Shown here piece after piece: positions 37,986-45,064 of a stretch of DNA of 64,000 bases. The number at the start of each line of letters is the position of its first letter. Positions within the stretch are counted from its first letter, which is position 1. The stretch is from Halalkalibacter akibai JCM 9157 (GTDB lineage Bacteria; Bacillota; Bacilli; Bacillales; Bacillaceae_D): assembly GCF_000513135.1 (NCBI RefSeq), contig NZ_BAUV01000008.1, positions 62,001 through 126,000 on the forward strand, in the 5' to 3' direction. Both the position numbers and the translations under genes were made by a program. The notes beneath the pieces were generated by a model that saw nothing but the letters and a program-made list of their open reading frames with translations, ran no database searches and had not been told where the DNA came from.

Positions 37986-38024
37986 ATTCCCATAATAAAG
38001 AAAAGAAAATGAATTTAATTCAAA

Positions 38025-38153
38025 TTAGTCATTCATTTTAAGAATAACATTGCATTTTTTACAGTTTGTACAAGCTAATTTCTTTGTATGACTAGAAGTT
38101 TGAGAATTTGAGGTAGGTGCTTCTTTTGTTTGACTTGAACTTAGTGTAAGCAT
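38025..38153 (-). CDS. Small cysteine-motif protein
   Basis: 42 residues, MLTLSSSQTKEAPTS at the start and KKLACTNCKKCNVILKMND at the end. AAAGGAGA lies correctly before ATG 38153. The three cysteines (CTNCKKC) could bind a metal such as zinc. The first half is Ser/Thr-rich and probably disordered. I know no family for it. The good ribosome site and the non-random composition argue that it is real, though short genes are always uncertain. A hairpin at 38190 separates it from the PhoX-like gene upstream. Confidence 0.55.
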   Translation of the reverse strand: MLTLSSSQTKEAPTSNSQTSSHTKKLACTNCKKCNVILKMND

Positions 38154-38189
38154 ATTAATTCTCCTTTGAACAATAATAAAGAGGAAATG

Positions 38190-38219
38190 GACTCACAAAG
38201 AAAATGCTCTTTATGAGTC
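38190..38219 (-). terminator. Hairpin after the PhoX-like gene
   Basis: GACTCA (38190-38195) pairs with TGAGTC (38214-38219), with an inner AAAGA/TCTTT stem. On the minus strand a T-rich stretch follows. Confidence 0.5.
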
Positions 38220-38263
38220 GACAAGAGTTTAAATCGTTTTTTCAATCACCCGGTTAATTTATT

Positions 38264-39702
38264 CTAAATTGTAACCCCATGTCTCTCTAGTGCAGCGGCT
38301 TCAAGAATGGAAATTCCTTGTTCTTCTGCAAATGCTGTTAGCTTGTCTGTTACTTTAGGAGCAAAGCCTGCAGGTGGAGCAGCGTGATTCATCGTGCGTG
38401 CACGTGCAGCATTTCTGCGGGCAAAAGGTCCCCAAATAGCAAGAGTTAAACCTGGTGTTTGAATATTAACAAACAATGTCTTACCATCAGGGGAGAAAAC
38501 AGGACCCGCAAATTCTTCGCCATTTAAACGGTTATATGCAAATGGGTAGACATTGCCCTCTGGTGTTAATCCAATAATGCGGTCAGGGCCTGATCCATCT
38601 TCTGCAATCCACAGATCTCCCCAAGGAGTAATCGTGATATTATCTGGAGCTCTTAAATCATTGCTGTCGGAAGACTCATAAAAAAGCTCTAGTGTATTCG
38701 TTGAAGGGAAGTATCGATAAACTCGACCATGTCTGCCTGAACCTGCATTCGTATCATCGAACCAAAATGCACCTTCTGAGAACCAAGCTCCTTCTAAACG
38801 GCTAAAACGAATGCACCAAGTGCAGTGGCATCTTCTTTTGCACGTTCTGGGTTCACTTCCTTCCAAACAACCCCGAATTTTTGACCAGATGCAAATTGGC
38901 TTGCTTGATTGGAAGGTAACTCATCAAAAGCAGCAGCTTCTAACTTTCCACCTTTTTGTAGGGACCCAAGCTTCTGACTTCGATCATATGGAGTAAAACG
39001 ATAAAAGAAACTTGGACTATTATCTTCGGTTAAGTACCAAACTCCTGTCATCGGATCGACTGCACAAGCTTCATGAGAAAAGTAACCCATATCACGAATC
39101 GGTGTTCTAGACATTTCATTCTCAGGATCAAGTGGATCGACTTCAAAAACAAAACCATGGCCCATATTACGAGTTTCTTCACATGTTAACCACGTTCCCC
39201 AAGTGGACGGCCCTCCTGCACAGTTACGAATGTTACCTGAGTTCGAGACATATTCACTTATAACCTCCCGATTTGGTGAAACAACAAGGGCGGTAGTCCC
39301 ACCAGCAGCGCCTTTACTCCATGGGTTTTTCCCATTTACTGGGTATTGGTGATTTGTGCCACACTCATGATTACGTACGAGAATGGTTGTGTTTTTCTCA
39401 CCTTTGAAAGCAGCCATACCATCCATTAATCCTGGGATACTGTCTCCATTTGACATCGGATCTCCTGTACGTGAAATGATTTTATATTGAAATCCTCTTG
39501 GAAGATCGACAATTCCGTTTGGATCCTCAACTAATGGACCGTATCCACCAAAACCACTCGTAGGATTTCCTGCTGCAGCTGCAGTCTTTGTTAAACCATT
39601 AAAAGAAAAAAGCCCAGTTGTTCCAAGAGTTAAAGCTAACGTACCAATGCCACCCATTTTTAAGAAATCACGTCTGTTTAAACCATCATTACCAACGTTC
39701 AT
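38264..39702 (-). pseudogene. PhoX-like (DUF839) Tat-exported protein, frameshifted
   Basis: ATG 39702 lies after GGAGG. A twin-arginine signal (NRRDFLKMGG, then hydrophobic, then TKTAAAAG) is followed by a DUF839 beta-propeller: LPRGFQYKIISRTGDPM, TTILVRNHECGTNHQYPV, GTWLTCEETR, MGYFSHEACAVDPMTG. The frame is lost in the A4 run at 38804-38807. One more base gives GAFVFSRLEGAWFSEGAFWF and joins the C-terminal part (ITITPWGDLWIAEDGSGPDR, FSPDGKTLFVNIQTPG). The joined protein has about 479 residues. PhoX enzymes are calcium/iron phosphatases; many DUF839 proteins are untested. The break is in a homopolymer, so a read error is plausible. Confidence 0.83.
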
Positions 39703-39835
39703 TAAACATTCCTCCACTTGTTTGTATGAAGTATGATCTAGGAGCTTGTCTAATAAGAAGATAACAAAGCCAGTTTAAATAGATGTTAAGTATGTGTCAG
39801 GTGTTTATGTAATGTTTGAAAACATTTTGTAAAGA

Positions 39836-40558
39836 TCACCATTCGAAAAAGAATTTTAACGTAATAGTAAAAGATGTATACGCAATGACTCCAAAAGCAA
39901 ATGTCGGAAAATGAGCTTCCTGATTACTAGGGAGTTCATTTTTTAATACATTTAAAATCATTGCACCAGATACAAAAGCAAATATGAGAGAATCGGCTAA
40001 TGAACCTAATGGTATAAATGTGCCAATAAATAACCCAGCAATTATAGAGAAGACCATAATAAAACGTCCGTATTTGAGATAAATCTCTTGGTTTTCACGC
40101 CACAAATCATGAGATACTGCAATGAAGTGCAAGCCAACTGCTGCTGCATAGAAAAGAGCTTGGATGCCTGTTACATGAGAGGTAATAACCGTATAAACAA
40201 TAAATAAGTTGTAAAAAGCGAAAAAAATAGTTTGCGTCCATAATAAAGGTTGTTTTGTTTTTACTTCTGTTTTTCCTAACTGACTTAATTTTGTTTGTAG
40301 ACCAAAAAAGGTTAGTAAGCCAATTAAACCGATAAAGTAAAGTTCGGAACTCATTGTTAGTTGATTTTCAGTTTGTTCAAGTGATTGTTGCTCTCTATGC
40401 ATTGAAGGTAAAATATAAACAAAAACATAAGAGACCGCTAATCCACCTGAAAAGGAAAGCCAGCGTAGCCGCTTTATCTTTGCTGTGGGGATGATTTTGT
40501 TAGCTAATAAATAAATACAAATGAATAGTACAGCAATAAAAAGAGCTGACAATTCCAT
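39836..40558 (-). CDS. Polytopic membrane protein, unknown family
   Basis: 240 residues with about seven membrane segments. ATG 40558 lies eight bases after AGGAG; the alternative GTG 40567 overlaps that site. The text RLRWLSFSGGLAVSYVFVYI with LPSMHREQQ after it, and FIAVSHDLWRE in a later segment, hint at a ZIP-like layout with His in loops, but the usual ZIP HxxxE motifs are not evident, so I leave it unnamed. It is divergent from the bdbC-type operon, 158 bp away. No signal peptide beyond the first segment. Confidence 0.65.
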   Translation of the reverse strand: MELSALFIAVLFICIYLLANKIIPTAKIKRLRWLSFSGGLAVSYVFVYILPSMHREQQSLEQTENQLTMSSELYFIGLIGLLTFFGLQTKLSQLGKTEVKTKQPLLWTQTIFFAFYNLFIVYTVITSHVTGIQALFYAAAVGLHFIAVSHDLWRENQEIYLKYGRFIMVFSIIAGLFIGTFIPLGSLADSLIFAFVSGAMILNVLKNELPSNQEAHFPTFAFGVIAYTSFTITLKFFFEW

Positions 40559-40716
40559 TAAGCTCACTCCTAAAAAACGACTTATTTGAAATATTCCTTA
40601 TTCGTCGTAAAAGAAAACCTAAAATTTGTTAAGCTTGGAACTTGAAAAAGTAGCTTGTATTTTTGTTTTTTTGTATAATGAGATTTGAATCTCACATAGA
40701 AAAAGAGGATGAACTC

Positions 40717-41145
40717 ATGAAGAATAAAATTGAAAATATTACGATTGTTGCTTGGGTTACCTCTCTAATTGCTACATTAGGTTCCTTATATTTCTCTGAA
40801 ATTAGACTGTATGAACCTTGTACACTATGTTGGTACCAACGAATTCTCATGTATCCGTTAGTTCTTATCTTAGCGATTGGTATTTTGAGAAAAGATGCGA
40901 GTGTGGCTATTTATTCTGCAGTATTTTCATTTGTAGGATTTTGTCTAGCAAGCTATCATTATGCAATTCAGAAAATCTCGTTTTTTGCTGAAACGGCGCC
41001 AAGCTGTGGAAGAGTTCCTTGTACAGGGCAATATATTAATTGGTTTGGTTTTGTCACGATTCCGTTTTTAGCTTTAACCGCTTTTGCTATTATTTTCGTT
41101 TGTAGTATCTTGATAATAAGAAGAATGAAAGGGGATTTAAAATAA
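40717..41145 (+). CDS. bdbC: Disulfide-bond formation membrane protein BdbC/DsbB
   Basis: 142 residues from ATG 40717 (GAGGATG upstream; earlier in-frame starts lack a site). Four membrane segments. The first redox pair is in CTLCWYQRILMYP, the DsbB/BdbC signature, and the second in APSCGRVPCTGQY. The protein passes electrons from a thiol oxidase outside the membrane to menaquinone. The next gene, starting at the base after the stop, encodes a membrane-anchored thioredoxin-like protein, probably its partner. In Bacillus such pairs support folding of competence proteins and secreted disulfide proteins. Confidence 0.9.
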   Translation: MKNKIENITIVAWVTSLIATLGSLYFSEIRLYEPCTLCWYQRILMYPLVLILAIGILRKDASVAIYSAVFSFVGFCLASYHYAIQKISFFAETAPSCGRVPCTGQYINWFGFVTIPFLALTAFAIIFVCSILIIRRMKGDLK

Positions 41146-41613
41146 ATGAAAAAAATCCTAATTTTTGGTGGAGTTGTTTTGCTGTTATTTGTTTCGTTAA
41201 TTGTGGTTAATAATGCACAACAAACAAAAAAAGCTGAAGGAAACCCATTTGGTAAAACTCAATTACACCCGGCAACTCTAGATTTATTAAACAATGAAAA
41301 CTATCAAAATATTATTTTACCAGTTGAATTAGAAAGTCAACTTTCTAACGAGGAATCGGTAACGGTATATTTCTATAGTTCTACTTGTCAATTCTGTAAG
41401 GAGACAACACCTCGTCTAGTACCACTTGCCGATGATGCTGGCATTAATCTTGTGCAATATAATCTTCTTGAATTTGAAGAAGGGTGGAATCAATACAACA
41501 TAGATGCTACACCAACTGTTGTTCATTTTGAAAATGGGGTAGAAAAAGAACGCATCGTTGGAGCAGCTACAGATGATGATTTCAAACAATTTTTTGATAG
41601 AGTTTTAAATTAA
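41146..41613 (+). CDS. Membrane-anchored thioredoxin-like thiol oxidoreductase
   Basis: 155 residues. One N-terminal anchor (about 3-22), then a thioredoxin fold outside the membrane. The active site is STCQFCKETTP (CxxC), and the cis-Pro is in IDATPTVVHF. AAAGGGG stands before ATG 41146, which follows the bdbC stop directly. It is the likely donor of disulfides to secreted proteins, recharged by the BdbC-type protein encoded upstream, as with BdbA/BdbD in Bacillus. The length suits BdbA-like proteins rather than the longer BdbD. The substrate range is unknown. The transcript probably ends in the large hairpin at 41617-41868. Confidence 0.85.
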   Translation: MKKILIFGGVVLLLFVSLIVVNNAQQTKKAEGNPFGKTQLHPATLDLLNNENYQNIILPVELESQLSNEESVTVYFYSSTCQFCKETTPRLVPLADDAGINLVQYNLLEFEEGWNQYNIDATPTVVHFENGVEKERIVGAATDDDFKQFFDRVLN

Positions 41614-41616
41614 AAT

Positions 41617-41868
41617 AAAAGAGGCTAGGACATAACTAAAGTTTTTAAATGAGCGTAGAAGAGCCTTAGCGGAGGAAATATACGTGACTTCTGCGGGATT
41701 AAGAGGTAGACCACTAAAAAAGGTGAAATAAACCTTTTTCAGTGGTCTTATTAAGAGGCTCACGAGCCGCGCGCGGAAAGCTAAGTGTATTTCCGGAGCA
41801 TTTGCTACGCTGTTACCCTCTTTTCGTTCGAATGTCTCGTTATTAAAAACTTATTATCCTAGCCTTTT
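41617..41868 (+). repeat. Long Bacillaceae interspersed repeat forming a large hairpin, copy 2
   Basis: Outer arms AGAGGCTAGGA (41620-41630) and TCCTAGCCTTT (41857-41867) pair. Inside lie GACTTCTGCGGGA, a separate hairpin AGACCACT ... AGTGGTCT (41707-41748), GAGGCTCACGAGCCG and GCGCGGAAAGC. Several of these words recur in the element at 49253. It follows the bdb pair and could act as its terminator. The gap to 41946 otherwise holds only the cyclase-gene leader. Confidence 0.6.
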
Positions 41869-41946
41869 TATTTTTTTCTGCTATAGCATCTTCCACATTT
41901 TACCCTTATAATAGGAATAAAGTAGTAGTTATGGGGTGTGGAGATT

Positions 41947-43026
41947 ATGAGTATAATGAAATCATTTCTTAGAAAAGCATATCAATCAGACCATATATTA
42001 GAAATCATTTTTTCTTCATCCCGTTGGTTTTTTCTAGTAGTGTCAATTCTTGTTTTCTGGTCTCAATACGAAGAAGGAAAAACGAGTCAATTGTATTTAT
42101 TTGTATACCTTGTGTTATTTGGTGTTATATATATGGCATTAGCAGATCTTTGTCTACATAAAGCTCCAATTAGGTCAAAATGGTATACCATTATGACTAA
42201 AGGTAGTCCGGTCTTTGATTACATTGCGTATTTGGCTTTAATAGCTCTTACTGGAGGTATAGACAGTCCACTATTTCCAATTGGGTATTTAATCATCTTA
42301 CATGCCTCCGTTTACTGGAAATTTACAGGAGCTTTAATCACTTCCGTTTTACTTATGTTGGGATATTCAGGTGTGTTTGTTATTCAAGGAGCATTTGATT
42401 TAGAAACGGTTACCTATTTTATTTCTCAACTAGTGTTTTTATTTTTAGTTGGCTTTATTGGCGGATTGATCGTTTCAAGAGAGCGGCAGCATTTTCTAGA
42501 TAAGTCAGTACTAGAAGGGATCGCAAACAGGGACTTTTTAACTAACTTATTGAATCACCGCTCTTTTCAAGAACACTTAAAAAAAGCGTATGAACAAAAG
42601 AATAAATTTTATCTCGTACTAGCTGATGTCGACAAATTTAAGCAGGTAAATGACAAGTATGGGCATGTAGTAGGGGATCAGGTTCTACAAAGGATAGCTA
42701 CTATATTAGAAGAGACTGTTTCTGCTAAGTTTGGAAATGCGTTTAGATACGGGGGAGAGGAATTTGCTCTCATCTTATATAACGAAGAGGCAGTTGTGAA
42801 AGCAATACTAAGTGAAATGAAAGATAAAATAGCAGCTGAACAATTTATTGTTGAAATTGGCTCATTTTCAGTCACAATGAGCTTTGGTTGCATTAAACAT
42901 AAGGAAGAAACACCACTTGAATTGATAGAAGAAGCCGATAAGTTACTTTATACTGCAAAAGAGCAGGGAAGAAATCGAATTGTTTTTCAAGATGAAAAAG
43001 AGCAAGTAACTCAATTATGCATATGA
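41947..43026 (+). CDS. Membrane diguanylate cyclase (GGDEF)
   Basis: 359 residues from ATG 41947, eight bases after GGGGTG. The first half has about six membrane segments (residues 20-180) without a large outer domain. The GGDEF domain (about 195-350) has NRDFLTNLLNHRSF, LADVDKFKQVNDKYGH (metal-binding Asp) and FRYGGEEFALIL, a fully active-type GGEEF. No RxxD inhibitory site is present, and no EAL domain follows. The enzyme should make c-di-GMP from GTP at the membrane. The membrane part resembles MASE-like sensor regions, signal unknown. It has its own terminator at 43032. Confidence 0.9.
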   Translation: MSIMKSFLRKAYQSDHILEIIFSSSRWFFLVVSILVFWSQYEEGKTSQLYLFVYLVLFGVIYMALADLCLHKAPIRSKWYTIMTKGSPVFDYIAYLALIALTGGIDSPLFPIGYLIILHASVYWKFTGALITSVLLMLGYSGVFVIQGAFDLETVTYFISQLVFLFLVGFIGGLIVSRERQHFLDKSVLEGIANRDFLTNLLNHRSFQEHLKKAYEQKNKFYLVLADVDKFKQVNDKYGHVVGDQVLQRIATILEETVSAKFGNAFRYGGEEFALILYNEEAVVKAILSEMKDKIAAEQFIVEIGSFSVTMSFGCIKHKEETPLELIEEADKLLYTAKEQGRNRIVFQDEKEQVTQLCI

Positions 43027-43031
43027 TAGGT

Positions 43032-43071
43032 TGATGCAAGAAGGGGGCAACCCTTTTTGCATCATTTTTTT
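43032..43071 (+). terminator. Terminator of the diguanylate cyclase gene
   Basis: TGATGCAA pairs with TTGCATCA (43057-43064 region) and AAGGG with CCCTT inside, then seven T. Confidence 0.8.
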
Positions 43072-43079
43072 ATATGAAT

Positions 43080-43784
43080 TTATTGCTTAAGATTTGGATT
43101 GAGGTTGCGATTTGAGGCAATATCATTTTGACCATCCAGTAGGTGAGTCATACCACGAACAAGAGAATCATCCTCTAAAAGACTCCATAGGTGATAACCA
43201 AGATCCTCGCGCTTCAATAAAATGTCTTCTAATACTTGAACGGTACCAAAGTCATTTAGGCTGTGAGCACGTTTGATGGTTTTTCTCATCATCCCTTGAA
43301 TTTTAATTTCATGTTCTAAATCATTACGAAGATAATCTCGCATTGTGTAACGACCTTCGACTTCATGCTTGATGTATGAGATTTCATGTTGGGTAACAGG
43401 ATGAGCAGTGGGAACGACACCGAGCCTAGCGACACGTTCGCCAACCCTATCAATATGATCTTGAGTGACGTCGATGTGTTCATCAAGGATGTGGTGTAAG
43501 CTACCAAATGATTCTGCACCTTCTGTAAGCCAGTGGTGTTTTGTATATTGGTGCAAGGCAACATTTAAAGCACAAAGGTGTTCATCTAACATTAAGCCCA
43601 TTTCCAAGCGAGTCTCATAAGGGAGGCTTATACCCGAACCTTCTTTACGTGCTGTTCTGGGTTCTTGTCTTAAGACCATGTCATTTGGGTGGTTTGATTG
43701 GTGACCAGGCATAGCCATGTTAAACCCAGTTTGGTTCAGTTTAAATTCATCATGTGAAAAACCTTGGTTATCATGTGTTTCCAT
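43080..43784 (-). CDS. Dps/ferritin-like protein with extended termini
   Basis: 234 residues behind GAAGGA. The central part (about 60-205) is a four-helix ferritin-like domain: LNVALHQYTKHHWLTEGAES, then FGSLHHILDEHIDVTQDHID and RVGERVARLGVVP. These give the His, Asp and Glu ligands of the Dps ferroxidase site. Typical Dps proteins have about 150-180 residues; here about 55 extra, Asn/His-rich residues stand in front and a tail of some 25 follows. The longer form recalls DpsA of halophilic archaea. It probably stores iron and protects DNA against peroxide in the cytosol. A plain stress-ferritin role remains possible. Confidence 0.78.
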   Translation of the reverse strand: METHDNQGFSHDEFKLNQTGFNMAMPGHQSNHPNDMVLRQEPRTARKEGSGISLPYETRLEMGLMLDEHLCALNVALHQYTKHHWLTEGAESFGSLHHILDEHIDVTQDHIDRVGERVARLGVVPTAHPVTQHEISYIKHEVEGRYTMRDYLRNDLEHEIKIQGMMRKTIKRAHSLNDFGTVQVLEDILLKREDLGYHLWSLLEDDSLVRGMTHLLDGQNDIASNRNLNPNLKQ

Positions 43785-43890
43785 TTGAAATCCTTCTTTC
43801 GTATTTGATTTGTCAATTTTAGTATGTTGTTATTTTTTATCAGTATGCGCAAGGAAAAATAAAAAAGAGAACCACAAGGGCCCTCTTAGG

Positions 43891-44445
43891 TTATTTTTTT
43901 TCTAATTCTTTTAATTGTTGTAATCGTTCAACTAACCTATTAAATAATTGTTTATCGTTCTGATCTAAAGCTTCATCAATTTGCTCACGAACTTTTTTAA
44001 TTTCCTGGTCAATAAGTGTTTTTTCAATAAGCAAGTTCGTTTCATTAGAGTATTCTTCAAATTGTTTATAACGAACAAAGTAATCTCTGGACGGTTCAAG
44101 TAGCTGAAGGAAGCGTTGATTCGACTGTTTACCGTAAAAATGAAGAATTATATTCAATTTGTCAGCTGGTTGATTCATTAAATCCCCAAGTGCTTTAGAG
44201 ACATCTTCCGTTTTTCTTTTTCCATTGTAATAAACAAAACCTGGTTGATCAGATTGCATGCTGGATATGACTATCGTCTTTTCTCCTTGTTTAATAGAGT
44301 TAGTGAAACTAAGATTTTCTAGAATCGGATGTTGTTTAACTAAGTAATCTATTAATATACGTGCGTCTTTATGTTTTAGCTGATGATGTTGAAGGAACCA
44401 TTTCAAGAAACTGCTTTTCTCTGCTGTGGAGACCCAATTATTCAT
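43891..44445 (-). CDS. YpiB/ReoY-family protein with IDEAL domain
   Basis: 184 residues. ATG 44445 follows AGGGTG by six bases; GTG 44454 is less likely. The UPF0302 domain (about 1-120) begins WVSTAEKSSFLKWFLQHHQL. The C-terminal IDEAL domain is literal: QIDEALDQNDKQLFNRLVE. In Firmicutes the YpiB homologue ReoY helps ClpCP control MurA and so peptidoglycan synthesis. The sequence here is fairly divergent from the conserved YpiB, and the usual neighbours of ypiB are absent, so this may be a paralogue with a different target. The function is inferred from family only. Confidence 0.75.
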   Translation of the reverse strand: MNNWVSTAEKSSFLKWFLQHHQLKHKDARILIDYLVKQHPILENLSFTNSIKQGEKTIVISSMQSDQPGFVYYNGKRKTEDVSKALGDLMNQPADKLNIILHFYGKQSNQRFLQLLEPSRDYFVRYKQFEEYSNETNLLIEKTLIDQEIKKVREQIDEALDQNDKQLFNRLVERLQQLKELEKK

Positions 44446-44572
44446 TTCAATCACCCTACATTTGTCTTTCTTTTAGCATAACACGTACAGCTAATTTATC
44501 AATGAAGATTCAATAACCAATGCTTATTGAATGAATACAATATTGAAAACACAAATAAGAAGGGGATTAGAG

Positions 44573-45001
44573 ATGATTAGAAAAGCTACTAATCTAGATT
44601 TGCAAATGATTCAAAATCATGCCGCGATTGTACAACAAGAAGCGACATTAGGTTATATGAGTGGAAATCCAGCTTTAATTAATTTTGATATGATGAATCA
44701 TTATAAAGGAGAATATTATGTGATAGGAGATCATCAATCAATTCATGGTTGGATTTTATTAGGAGAAACTCCATTACCATATGAACATGAAATAGTTGGA
44801 ATGGTGTTAGAGCTTTATGTGTTACCACAATGGCGGAAACATGGATATGGAAAAATATTAATGCAATATGCAATAGACTTTTATAAAAGAAAAGGATTTA
44901 AACGCGTGCAGTTAAATGTCTTTTCTGGCAATCCTGCAAAAAATTTATACGATTCACTAGGTTTTCAAGATGTATCAACATTAATGGAGCGAAGAATATA
45001 A
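44573..45001 (+). CDS. GNAT-family N-acetyltransferase
   Basis: 142 residues from ATG 44573, behind AAGGGGATTAGAG; an earlier in-frame start at 44531 has no site. The acetyl-CoA motif is VLPQWRKHGYGKILMQYAID (the R/QxxGxG/A pattern reads RKHGYG). The end, NVFSGNPAKNLYDSLGFQDV, is the usual GNAT beta-strand and helix. It transfers an acetyl group from acetyl-CoA to an amine, the substrate being unknown. It is convergent with the L,D-transpeptidase gene and shares the bidirectional terminator at 45026. A parS site lies just after its stop. Confidence 0.85.
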   Translation: MIRKATNLDLQMIQNHAAIVQQEATLGYMSGNPALINFDMMNHYKGEYYVIGDHQSIHGWILLGETPLPYEHEIVGMVLELYVLPQWRKHGYGKILMQYAIDFYKRKGFKRVQLNVFSGNPAKNLYDSLGFQDVSTLMERRI

Positions 45002-45005
45002 TTAT

Positions 45006-45021
45006 TGTTTCACGTGAAACG
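45006..45021. promoter_or_regulatory. parS: parS site (Spo0J/ParB binding)
   Basis: TGTTTCACGTGAAACG matches parS in 15 of 16 positions, with a 14-bp perfect palindrome. It lies between the ends of two convergent genes. Confidence 0.85.
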
Positions 45022-45025
45022 AAAA

Positions 45026-45055
45026 AAACCTGCTATGATTGCTCATAGCAGGTTT
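45026..45055. terminator. Bidirectional terminator
   Basis: A stem of at least 12 bp (45026-45038 with 45043-45054) with loop TTGC. It is flanked by seven A on the left and a T-rich stretch on the right, so it serves both convergent genes. Confidence 0.88.
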
Positions 45056-45064
45056 TGGGTTTTG

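Noticed and set aside
37827-38012. 61-codon open frame on the plus strand
   Set aside because: It lies over a GC-rich element that aligns, reversed, with the repeat at 49253-49381. It has no ribosome site and its codon use is unlike its neighbours.
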